NCBI RefSeq assembly: GCF_008831285.2
Contig: NC_045138.2
Location: 15,140,571-15,204,570, forward strand
Length of the DNA stretch: 64,000 nucleotides
Direction: 5' to 3'
Source of the DNA: Nymphaea colorata
Lineage: Eukaryota > Streptophyta > Magnoliopsida > Nymphaeales > Nymphaeaceae
The position numbers were made by a program, and so were the translations under genes. The notes under the pieces are model-generated. The model was not told where the DNA came from, searched no databases, and saw only the letters and a list, made by a program, of their open reading frames with translations. Below are positions 24,601 through 34,803 of the stretch, piece by piece (within the stretch, counting starts at the first letter, position 1; each line of letters opens with the position of its first letter).

Positions 24601-27006
24601 TATCCATTCCGGATGTAGACAGTCTCCTGATTTAAAAGATGCAAACATTACATTTTCAACTGGAAGCCCTGTTTTTTGAGAATTTGTGCTAACTAATATT
24701 GTTCTATTTCTATTTGTCTACTGGTCTTGTTGTCATCTAATTTATTTTATGGCTTCTTGTTACTAATTTCTGGTTGATTTTATGGTTTTATCTTTAACAG
24801 TCAGGCTTTGAAGGATTTATACATGATAAGTATACGTTACTGAAAGAAACAAGAGAAAGATTATTTGCTACAGAGGTCAATGCTGAATGGAGGTATGCAT
24901 GTTCTGATATGTCAAGATACATATTTATGCACTGTAAGCAACCTCATTCAAATCTCATGTGATCTTTTCATCCTTTTAATTTCCATGTGGATGTGCATGG
25001 ATTTTGTACTCTTTCTTTTCCCTGCTTTTGGAAAAATTACCTGCACTGCACATGAAACCATACTTTTTCTAGAGAAATGGTCTAAAGCTATTGGAAGTAA
25101 GACCTAACCTGACAAACACTTGTTCAAAATCAAAAGCAGTCCTTCCAAATTCTGTTATTCTAAGCCTTCAAAGCAGTGGTTGACCTTTGCAGACCCAGTT
25201 TGTTTAGGAAACTGATGCTTCTGGACTGGACAAATTCTTGTGAAATAGTGTTAACCATCTCATTTCTTCGGAAGTGCATTTTTATGCTACTGTTTATGAT
25301 CTGGAATGGAATTCTTATGTGGATACATCGCTTAACTCCTGAATTTTGTTTTGCAATATAATCTCTTGGAGCCTCATTATCAATTATACCGTGATTTTGT
25401 CCGTGGGAGTTTGAAAACTAACTTGAATAAATGTTTTGATTGCTGCAGATACTCTGTAAAACCAACCTGTTTCAGACAGTCTTATTTGGACATAAAGAGC
25501 ATGCTAATTGATACCTTTTTCGGCCCTTCAACTGAAGGAGTTTACAGCCCATCTGTCCAAAATACTCTTTATTGCATGGCTCGAGCTGTTCTTAACAGGT
25601 TTGCATGATAATCATTTCACATGTCAAGGACTTGCTGCTTTCTAAATCTGAATTATGTGCTCAAATTTTTACGAAATTTCAGGTTCCCTCTCGTAGAATC
25701 AATCCACCTGAAAATGCCAAATCTCCACTTCTTGCCTGTTAATTTGGCTAACATGGTTCAGGTGAGTTATCAATTACTACTTTTGGATCCGTTAGTAGGT
25801 TCAGTAATGAAACCTACCCGCAAACGCCAATGGAGAAGGTGATGACTTTGGTAACTTCAGAGGGCGTAGTTTTTAGATGACTATAAATTTTTAATATGCT
25901 TAGCTTTCTGTAAGGCTGAACAACTTTTATAATTCCAACATCTATAACATTAGGGAAGTGAATCTAATTTTGCCTACATGTTAATTTTCATCGTGTTTAT
26001 AAATGAAATCCAGGAGTTTTGTGTCTTTTTTTCCTTTCCTTTTTCCTTTTTTCATTGACGAGTCTTTTGCTGATACTGATGAAATTTGAATAGCAGTCTT
26101 TTGAAGTATCTTTCCAGGTGCTTCAAGGATAAGGTTCAATGGAAACAGTAGGGACTGGCCCATTGGTTAAGACGTGGTTGCTTATCTAGATTCTTTATAA
26201 ATGAACAAATGAAATTTTTGCATTTTAACTTTGCCGATTTACAGGCCATACAGCATACAGGTTTATGAACATTTATAACTGCAAATTAAATATTTTCAGT
26301 TGCACTTTGCTACTTGATCATGTAGGCATTGTCATTTGTCACAGAAAACGCATTTTTATTCAGAAAAAATGCGAAAAAAAAACGGTAAAAACAGATCAAC
26401 AAAAAAAAGGAGGGGGGGGGACGCCAACATGAACGCCTTTTTATGTTTTTTGTGTTTTCCACTTTTTCCCTTTTTTTTTGCATTTTTCACATTCTTTACA
26501 TTGTTTAGTTATCAGATTTTTACTTTTATAATTTTCACATGTTATTTTTAGGATTTTGTTAGTTTTTAAAAATGGCCTAGATTTTTCCAATATTTTTCTA
26601 AAAATACGACTCTCTCATATTATACCCGAAAAAAACTGTCATTTAATGCCTGATCCAACCCATATAGCACTTTATAAAAAACTTGGAATATTTTACTAAT
26701 ATCAAAAGCCTATGATATCTCATCTTAAATCTGTTCTGAAAATGGCAACTCGCCCTTGCATGGCTGGAGGGTCCTGTATCGCCCAGTCATAGGCTCCCCA
26801 AAGAATGCCTTCCTTTTCATCATCATGCAAGCCTTTGTTTTATTAGTTCTTATACATTGAAAACTGCTTTCACCGCCTTCGTGACTGAGAAACTTGTACA
26901 TCCTTTGCAGTTTGCAGATGATGTTTACACTCCGACAGACGAGCCACATGGAACGATTGAAGCCACCTTGAGTAGACGTCAGGTGCCCGTGTTGTCTAAG
27001 ATTTAG
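21605..27006 (+). CDS. UOX: Urate oxidase (uricase), peroxisomal, eight exons
   Basis: Oxidises urate to 5-hydroxyisourate in peroxisomes, in purine/ureide catabolism. Exons: 21605-21817, 22008-22100, 23667-23742, 24017-24123, 24801-24892, 25449-25598, 25683-25761 and 26911-27006. Phases close to 301 aa, against about 309 in legumes. Family landmarks are HGKARVRVARVW (Lys19), IVATDSMKNT (Thr65), KPWERITVDGQ, GIEGLALLKTT, VYSPSVQNTLY, PNLHFLPVN (His about 259) and PTDEPHGTIEATLSR. The Lys-Thr-His set expected in uricases is present. The loop after PNLHFLPVN is a few residues shorter than I recall from legume enzymes. The protein ends in Ser-Lys-Ile, a non-canonical PTS1-like tripeptide in place of the usual SKL. 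Intron 4 has a GC donor. A 46-bp duplication repeats the end of exon 1 and its donor. Confidence 0.93.
21796..21887 (+). repeat. 46-bp tandem duplication across the uricase exon 1 donor
   Basis: Copy 1 (21796-21841) spans the last 22 coding bases of exon 1, the GTAAAG donor and the first intron bases. Copy 2 (21842-21887) repeats it with one C/T difference, so a second exon-like end and a second GTAAAG donor (about 21864) lie inside intron 1. Using the second donor would add 46 bases and break the frame. Confidence 0.9.
26412..26420 (+). repeat. G9 homopolymer in A-rich/T-rich intron segment
   Basis: Nine G in a row lie between an A-rich stretch (about 26,340-26,410) and a T-rich stretch (about 26,440-26,560) in uricase intron 7. 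The purine/pyrimidine asymmetry could fold back. It may be the remains of a small element. Confidence 0.7.
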
Positions 27007-27094
27007 ATGCCTTGTGTGATGAATTGCAGAACAACTGATCAGATTGTTCTCTTTCAATTGAGAACAGCCTGCATTTTCCTGTCATGTAGAAAAC

Positions 27095-27100
27095 AATAAA
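27095..27100 (+). promoter_or_regulatory. Candidate polyadenylation signal of uricase
   Basis: AATAAA occurs 89 bases after the uricase stop codon, followed by T-rich sequence. This is a plausible 3' end; plant signals are loose, so the assignment is tentative. Confidence 0.5.
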
Positions 27101-27313
27101 GTACGCTTTTTCATTGTACATTTTTCGCGTTATTTTGATTCTTATCTTGCAATATGCAAATTGTGCAGTAGTTGCCTTCTACTCGGACTGAATTTATCCT
27201 TCCAATGCATCATCTAATAGCATTGTTTTAAACACCATCTTGCTCACAATCATAAATTAATCCGCGTGCGATCTTATATTAGAAATAGGTTTCTTCTGTG
27301 CGTAGCTTTGACT

Positions 27314-27555
27314 ATCAAACCTGCGATATTTGTACTTGAGACAAATTGGTAACCGTCATTTCAACTGTTAGCTACAACTTGAAGATAAATATAACAGTTG
27401 CCAAGTTTTATCCATACTTGCGAGTTGCGATCTACAATCAACACTTACTACGCGTTGCTGTGATGATCAAACCTGCGATATTTGTACTTGAGACAACTTT
27501 GTACTGTCATTTCAACTGTTAGCTACAACTTGAAGATGAATATAACAGTTGCCAA
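27314..27555. repeat. Direct repeat of about 90 bp, 152-bp period
   Basis: Copies at about 27314-27404 and 27466-27555 share atcaaacctgcgatatttg, tacttgagaca, tgtcatttcaactgttagc-type text and ataacagttgccaa, in the same order with few differences. About 60 bases of unrelated DNA separate them. They lie downstream of uricase. Confidence 0.85.
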
Positions 27556-27670
27556 TTTAGAGCAACAAAACTTTAGCATTAAAATCTAGTGCTGAATGAA
27601 ATCTGACATTATGATCAGACAACGGCCTCTACTTCACTCTTACATTTCGGCTGGCATAAAAATCTACTGT

Positions 27671-27692
27671 ACGCACACGCACGCACGCACAC

Positions 27693-27724
<32 letters not shown>
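27671..27724. repeat. (CACG)n(AG)n compound microsatellite
   Basis: Imperfect acgcacgcac units pass into about 13 AG units. Intergenic. Confidence 0.9.
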
Positions 27725-27730
<6 letters not shown>

Positions 27731-29150
27731 GACCAGGAGAGTCATGGAAGCAACGGCAAGATATAGAGAGATGACGATCCAGTAAGGGACCGTGGTTGAA
27801 GCCGTGGAGATGGAATCATGGAGCGCGGGCAAGATGGAAGAGAGAGATGATGAGCTGGAAGGGACCGTGATAGGGGCTCTGGAGCCGGAATGGAGGATGG
27901 AGGTTTCCAATTGGAGGGAAAGGCATTTTCTGGATCAGCTTGGCTCAAGATCATCCAAGCTGAGTTCAACCATTGTTAAGAAGTTTAACCCGAGACATTA
28001 GCTGCAAAAATCAACAACCGCCTCGAATTCAGGGTGAGCTAGGTCCAATCAGGGTACAAGTACCCCCAACCTCAGCAGTTGCACTTCGAATGGGTGGTAG
28101 ACAGGTCAGGGCCAGAGAGAAGAGGTTCCCATATGGAGGTAAAGCGCCGGCAAGATATGGAGCAGAAGTGGCCAGAAATTCGTAGTAAATGTTTGTATCC
28201 AACTCACCTACTTTGACAAGGCCTATTATGACGTCTTTGCACTAAACACTTGGTTTGGTGATATTATCGAGCATAGTAGACGGGTTCAACTTACAATAAA
28301 GAACACAATCGACATACACAATTAGACTAAAGTTTGTAAACCTTTTCAAAGTTGCTCAATTTGATCAAAAGATGGGATTCCATTGAGGGTCTCAAATTTG
28401 AGGTTCTGGATATAAGCTAAGGCAAATGGGCAGTTTTACATGAACCCCACATGAAAGAGATTCCGATTGACCTTGGGTTAAAGATGCTCAATTTCATTCA
28501 TGTAAGCTTAACTTTTTATACATAAAGTGTACCAAACAATAATCCCAATATAATCTTATCCCATGAGCTATTTGAAACAAAATACTTTTTCTTGATAGAT
28601 TTCAGAGGTACAGAATTCCAATAAGGCACTCTACTTGTAGTATCAAACTCCAGAACACAACTTTTTCCCCTTTGATTCTTGCTTTTTGTTGTTGGCAGCC
28701 AATTTCTTTCATTTTATGGATCTTTATGATATGTCTCGAATCTGCCTCCAAAAAACAAAAATGCAGGTCTAGTTTCAAAATTAAGGAATTTTTGGAGATC
28801 TTGGCAGAAAACTTTCCAATTCAGCTTCCAGCATTTCCTGTTGCGTGTATATAAAAATAAGATCGCTTAATGTGAAGAATTTCATGACATTTTAATCTCA
28901 TAAATCATTCGTTACAGACCCTTTATGGCAATCGTGCAAAAGCCAAAATCAAGGCCGTGCAACCAACATCCTTCTGTTAATAATCATTCATCCACTAATC
29001 CAAGCTGTGTTGATGGAAGAAAGTCCAACAATGATAAACTGACCTTCCGGTACAACCAAGCAGCGAACGCCAGGAGAGTGAAAAGACTCCGCATCGACAC
29101 TCGCCAGCACGTTGTGGCATATAAATCACGAACCTGATCATTGCGACATC

Positions 29151-32100
29151 CTATAACGCCATATTGGCATCGAACTGGATATGTGGTGCGAAAAACCTTA
29201 GAACTTCTTCATAGACAGGCTTCTTGAATCTCACTGCCTGCTCAAGAAGTTCACAGTTCTCATGTCAAGATTGGAATAGTTCCCTAACTCACCTGACAAC
29301 CAACATGAAGCCGGCATACTTCAGCTCTAGTTCCGTTTCATCGGTGTATATTAGCCCGAATCAGCTGATGATACCCACTGTCTCAGCCTTCCCCACAACG
29401 AGGTCCAATGCAACCGTGCAAAGGCCTCTCAAGTATTGGAGGATATGGGGCCAATGGAGACCATATGGCTTCTATGGTCCAACCCGGCCCGGTAACAGCT
29501 GATAGCTATAGTAAGAAATATTTATTTCTTATCTAAAAAATGCCCAACAAGCCAATGCGTGCCGATCCAGTGATGGCTGACGTATCGGTGAGGTTTACGA
29601 CAGTAAATGAAAACCTCATTCAGTCCCTTCGCTGCATTGGACACGTTTATTTCGTCCAGGCGACGAGGTAAACCATCCAATGCTTGGACGCATCGAGGTC
29701 GTAACTGGAAAGTACGAGCCTGTCCCAGGAGTCCCTCGATGTAAGAGATCAGGCACCCCTCCCTTGCCTAGCACGAAGGCAAGGGACCTATCATATCCGG
29801 CAAATCGGCCTAGTAAAGAAAAAGGAATTTGTACCCACCCGATCGATGATTTCCTGCGGTGGCAGCCAAGACCACTCACCAAACTCTGCAGCTTCAGTCC
29901 CATCACCCGCGAGATTGATTTCTTCATCTTTTCCAGTGAATCTCAGAAGGAACCTGTACATGTTTTAAAACATTCGTGGAATTTTTTGCAGATATAGATG
30001 CAACGGATATGAAAACTATATTTAGATAACAAGAGCATATGCATTTCGCTACCGCATATGAATAAGCAAACATATTTAAGCAGGGTCTAATGTTGGAAGG
30101 AAACGCGTCATGGAAGCAAGTTGTGGAGACAACATGGGGACACATACAGCTCATAGGACGGTTGCAACGTAGTTGTAAAGCAACAAACAACTGAGTTTGG
30201 TCGACAAGGTTTCATCACTAAAGCCAAGTTATTAGCAAATATCAGACAGTTGCAAATCATGGTATCAGAGATCTCCTTTGTAAGGTAATGAGTCATGACA
30301 TATCACATTCTAAATTGGAAGTTTTAAGTTTATTACTTCGAAAATGGAAAAATACACAAACTAAATAAAAACGAGCAAACGGAAAAAAATGCTAAAAATT
30401 ATGAGAAGAGATCATTTACAAAAGATAAGTTGGAGTTTATCCCAGGTTAACATGGTTTTATTATTTTGTGATCTACCTTTAGTTCGGTACCTCAACAAGT
30501 TCCTGATCCATAGGCATTCGATGGTGTAACATTATTCTCATCAGATCACTTGGAACTTTTGAGGTTCCTTATCAGACTAAGAAGCAAGCAGGGTGAGGAT
30601 CGGCCCAATTTCCATGTGTAGTACGTAGAAAAGCAAAGGAAGCTGCAGAATCTAGGCTATTACCAACAAAGAGGACGTGCATAAGAAAGAAGGAAGAACA
30701 TTACCAAATGCTCACGACAGCCCGTGAAAAATTTTGGGAATAAGTAATAACGAACAGGTGCAACACTGATGTGTAATAATAATAAAAGTCGAAAGCTTAC
30801 CACTTCTGTGCTTGACCCTTCCAGTTTGTGCCCCATAAGTTATTGACCTTTTCTTTCACTTCAGGAGGGAAATCATAAGTTAACCAATAAGGAACCTACA
30901 CAATTTAACCAATAAGAGACCTGCTGTGTCAGTTTGGGATCTTGCGGGGAGAAATTCATGTAACTGCCCACCAGGAATCTTAATGCAATCTTATATGGCC
31001 AGGTCAAGCCCCTCCAAAATAGGTCAACCAGATTTATGTTGACAAAGCTTTTCACTTGCACTGAAGCAGCGGCAGAAGTCAGTTAACAAGACACTTCTTC
31101 TCCAAATGTCGGGAACCATTGTTTGAGTAGAGAACAAGGCAATTAAGACAAAGTATTCACATTTCTAACTTTTTGGATGAAAAGAGGATGCCGTTTATGG
31201 TCGAACACCAGATTTTGAAAAGAGGTTCTCCATTTACATTATAAAAAAACTTACATAATGATATCGCTAATGCATGAGTCCAAGCTTCACTCAAGAAGCT
31301 AAATCAGAACTGCAGGGACCCAAGCAAGACTTTTGGTTAATCGAGCTTGGGTGGAAGAACCTGAATTCAGGCTCAGATTGGCTTGTCTTGCACAGTGCAA
31401 AAGATACACTCTGACCACCAAAAGAATTCTTCTTCATAGCATCTGTCGTGGCTAACAGAGAAAAAGAGAGAGAGAGAGAGAGAGAGAAATTACACACAGA
31501 GTGTTACCTCTGCAAGAACTTCAGCAGAAACAACGCCTGTTTCTTCTCTCAGCTCTCTTACAGCAGCAGTTACGGGATCCTCATCATTGTCAATACCACC
31601 CTGTATAAGAGACAAAATCGTATGTATTGTTGGCAACTCATAACCTCCACAAAATTAACACTCGAAGTGGTTGGCGCATATCCTAGCAACAAGTACCAAT
31701 TTAATTAGAAATTCAACCATTAGTTCAAATGCATCTCAATTGGGAATGGTTTTCAAACTCAAAATTGCTATAAGCATAAACCATGTCGTCCAATTACAAC
31801 AGTGGATGCAACAAGTCAACCCAAAGCAAACTCTGTCCTGATTTGCAGTTTCAGTAGATCCCTGCCATTATTCTACTTACAAACGTCCCCCAAGTTCCAC
31901 CAACAATCAATGCTGCAGTATTCAGCGTCTCTGGCTAAGATACTGGTGTTCCCAATCAAAACTAGTTCAAGTATCCTGAAGAATCCGAACATTCTGAACA
32001 CCAACCTTTTGAAGGGAGTTACAAGATACCAAATCCCATATTCGAATGCACTCAGATATTTTATCTTGCATTTAACAGATCTTCATCGCATTTGATGATT

Positions 32101-33166
32101 TTACCAGGGTTCGAGCCAAATGAATATCAAACCAAACCAGTGACTTTACATGCCTAAATGAAGCCAGCTACCCCAAGGCTCAGTCATGAGATGAGCAGCC
32201 ATTTTCCGTGCACAAGGGAACACAATAATGCACACAAATCAAAGACCAACCATCCTCGAGAGTGCAACAGTTCATCAACGTGAGTTTTTTGCAACTAACA
32301 AGTTCTACACTTAAAGCAAGCATCTCCAAGTCTTCAACAAACAACACTACAACCAGAAACGATATGTACATAGACAGATAAAAGACCTTTTCCATTGAAT
32401 AACAAATTATGAATGACGATTTTGCTTTTCCTATCAATATGATCATGACAATTAAGCCCAAAAAAGAAGAAACGATTTTATTACCTGAGGCATCTGCCAT
32501 GCATCGGGAACGTCTAGCCTTGATGCTGCAAAGATCTGTGTTCACCAAACCACCAATTACAACAATCGATCACATCAGTCTGCATAATCTAGCACCTCAG
32601 ACACTAAGTATTTGACATACGCGAATTCTCGAAACAATGCGGCATTTCAAATTTCAAACAAAGAAAAATCAACATACACGATACAAGTCAATAAGAAACT
32701 TAATCGCTATAAAGAACCGGAAAGTCATAGAAATTGGGGAGGGAAAACACAGCCGGAAACAGAGCTTCCTCGCATTAAGCATTAGAAGAAAAAAAAACCT
32801 AGATACCGACATTCTCTCTTCGATCGAATCGAGCAAGATATTTAAGCACAAAAAAAGAGTAAAATTTATCGACCGCGTAAATGCCCTAAACGTCTGGTAG
32901 AGGAAGGAGGGAAAATTTCTCGCCTTGTTGGAAGGATTAACGAGGCAGATCCCCACGTTCTTGCGGTAGCCATCGGGCGGGGTCTCCATGGACGACAAGG
33001 ACGAAGCGGAGGCTGCTCGAGGTCTCAGCCGAGGGACAGGAGACGCAAAAGCGGCAGGTTTCGAGGGCAGAAGCGTCGGGCGGGAGGCGTTCCTGCCAAC
33101 CGCGGGAAAATGACGCAGAGGGGCGGAGCCGTTGGAAGAAGGGAGGCGCAACAAGAGCGCGGCCAT
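29151..33166 (-). CDS. Nudix hydrolase, NUDT26/27-like dinucleoside-polyphosphate hydrolase
   Basis: Complete 227-aa Nudix hydrolase of the plant organellar NUDT26/27 type, which hydrolyses diadenosine polyphosphates and related nucleotides. Minus-strand exons: 33166-32924, 32535-32485, 31600-31508, 30895-30801, 29953-29839 and 29237-29151. Phases close to the stop. The first ~60 residues are rich in Ala, Ser, Arg and Pro without a run of acids, consistent with a plastid or mitochondrial transit peptide. The catalytic domain begins at GYRKNVGICLVNP. The Nudix box (residues about 99-121, GX5EX7REUXEEXGU) is intact, with the REXXEE core reading RELREE. The later family words WLTYDFPPEV, GQAQKWFLL, EFGEWSWLPPQEI and FKKPVYEEVLRFF are all present. 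Intron 1 has a GC donor, and intron 5 retention would give a different short C-terminus. It is head-to-head with the gene at 33,889. Confidence 0.92.
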
Positions 33167-33888
33167 AATATTCTTCCCTCCTTGCTTCCCGCTTCCGCCC
33201 TTCTCATTTTGCCCCCCCCCCTCAACTCTCAAGGCGTCTGTTAGAACCAAATTACGAAACAGCCATCCGCCATCCGCCACGCTCTCGTGCTCGGCCAGCG
33301 GATATCGTTATCCCCATTTTCGCATATCAACACACATAATGTGCTTTAAATACGAATAGAAGTCAAACCTGTTCAAGTTATTAAAGATATTCCCAAACCT
33401 CTCGGATAAAATTTTACTGGAGCAAATGTCGCTTCTAAATCCTTATCCGAATCCGTCAGTTTATATCCTATCCTCATAATCGTATTATTGATACGATATG
33501 CTGATCCAGATCCAGAATTATCGCTAGGTCGAAGAAATATAATTGGTTTTGACCGGATGCTCGTATTAAATAAGTCCAGGTCGGATCTCAATATATCCGT
33601 GGAATCGGATATCGGACTACACCCGGTCCATGTCCAGGCTGCAACTTCCAGTCTTCGACTGCTGGTGGACTGTCCGTGTCTCCCTCCAAATTCATGATTC
33701 ATATTGTTTTATTTGGTACATTTTGGTAATTGAGACATCGACCTTCCTTCTTCCGCAAGTCCTCTTGCTTTACGTCCTCACGATAACCGCCTCATTATGT
33801 AATATCCCGAAAATACCCCCACCGCCATCATCCCCTTCTAAAAGAAAGGGAGCCTCCCGCGAGTCCGTGCGGCCTTTCTCTGCCGACG
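33167..33888. promoter_or_regulatory. Shared intergenic region of divergent genes
   Basis: The 722 bases between two start codons facing away from each other (Nudix gene on minus, DUF7138-like gene on plus) must hold both promoters and 5' UTRs. A C10 run lies at 33212-33221. About 33,370-33,640 has the dispersed-repeat word pattern (ccgaatccg, gatccagatccag, ggaatcggatatcgg). No TATA box is clear for either gene. Confidence 0.6.
33370..33640. repeat. Dispersed-repeat fragment inside the divergent promoter
   Basis: The segment is rich in 'atccgaatccg', 'gatccagatcc' and 'ggaatcggatatcgg' words, like those at 18.6, 42.5 and 61.8 kb. Borders are approximate and no terminal repeats were defined. 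Confidence 0.35.
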
Positions 33889-34803
33889 ATGGCAGCTGTT
33901 GCTGTCCTTCGAGGCACCAGCCTTAGTTCTACGAGTAGCTCCGATTCCGATCTCTTTTTCCAGAAATCCAACCGCCGGGAGATGACGACTCCGCAGGAGA
34001 CGCCTTACCCAGTCGTCGTCTTCGACGGGGAGCAGCACGTCGACGCCGGGCACGTCGGGATCCACTCCGGAACGCAATTCAAGGCCCTGCAGGTGGCCCT
34101 GAGCCGGAAGACCGGTGTTAATCCTAAGCAGATCTCGGCCGCGCTCGTTTGCCGAAGAGGCTCGAAGTCGTCGGAGAAGCGCCGCCAGAAAAAACTCCCG
34201 ATCAATGAGAACACAAACTTCGCGGGGATCGTCGCGCATCACAACCCCCGGACGGAGAAAGACTGCTTCCTCCTCGTCACCACCAGAAAATCCCGGCGTG
34301 GCCGGGAGCGCCGCTCGAGGAGCCGCCGGAGCGTTGTCGACGACTACGGTTCCGGGTCGTCTCGAGACGACCTATCGCCACCCGCGAAATCTTCTTCCGC
34401 GCCTCCGGCAGTGCAGGAAAAAGCACTCCCCCGCCGCGATCCACCTTCGACGCCTACCGCGGGAATACTCGATCCCTATTCCGTCCGGATCTACCCGCCG
34501 GCGATGAACGGAATAGTCGGTACGATGCACGACAACAGCATGGTGGTTGGGCCCTTCGCGATGCGGAATCTTCCGGCGTACGTCTTCGAGTACGCATACC
34601 CGTATGCTTACACTGCATACGCGATAAGTGCAAGGCGCGCTCGGGTCACGATGTGCGAGACGTGCTCTGAGGCAGCGGATGGGCGGGAGGTGGCGTTCCA
34701 TCCCTGCGTCCATGACGAAGTCCTTGAGGTGTGGCACCGCTCGTCGCCGGCCGGACCGATCCAGCGACCGTCGAAACCCGGCCGCATCGAGGCGGCGGCA
34801 TAA
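33889..34803 (+). CDS. Uncharacterised plant protein, probably DUF7138 family
   Basis: A single exon of 304 aa with no introns, markedly GC-rich next to its neighbours. The N-terminal third has a ubiquitin- or PB1-like pattern: PYPVVVFDGEQHVDAG, then HSGTQFKALQVALSRKTGVNP, QISAALV and, after a basic loop, EKDCFLLVTTRK (residues about 40-133). This pattern matches, from memory, the plant DUF7138 proteins; the assignment is unverified. The middle is a basic SR-rich and Pro-rich low-complexity region (about 134-190). Near the C-terminus is a Cys/His cluster, MCETCSEAADGREVAFHPC, followed by SSPAGPIQRPSKPG. The Cys-X2-Cys...His-X-X-Cys spacing could bind a metal, which is an inference. It is transcribed away from the Nudix gene across a 722-bp spacer. 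Function unknown. Confidence 0.75.
   Translation: MAAVAVLRGTSLSSTSSSDSDLFFQKSNRREMTTPQETPYPVVVFDGEQHVDAGHVGIHSGTQFKALQVALSRKTGVNPKQISAALVCRRGSKSSEKRRQKKLPINENTNFAGIVAHHNPRTEKDCFLLVTTRKSRRGRERRSRSRRSVVDDYGSGSSRDDLSPPAKSSSAPPAVQEKALPRRDPPSTPTAGILDPYSVRIYPPAMNGIVGTMHDNSMVVGPFAMRNLPAYVFEYAYPYAYTAYAISARRARVTMCETCSEAADGREVAFHPCVHDEVLEVWHRSSPAGPIQRPSKPGRIEAAA

Larger units (their letters stand above)
27007..29150. other. Intergenic region between uricase and the Nudix gene
   Basis: The left part holds the uricase 3' UTR. 27314-27555 holds a pair of diverged repeats. 27671-27724 is a compound microsatellite. A minus-strand open frame at 27629-27910 encodes a Ser-rich stretch followed by a hydrophobic segment, but it lacks a convincing ATG start and matches no family I know. 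27.97-28.85 kb has no recognisable content. The last few hundred bases should be the 3' UTR of the minus-strand Nudix gene. Confidence 0.5.

Noticed and set aside
27629-27910. Minus-strand frame with Ser-rich part and a membrane-like segment
   Set aside because: No ATG start, a stop just upstream, and the end runs into a microsatellite; cannot be supported as a gene.
34115-34737. Long overlapping frames on both strands at the DUF7138-like gene
   Set aside because: Shadow frames caused by high GC in the real coding exon.
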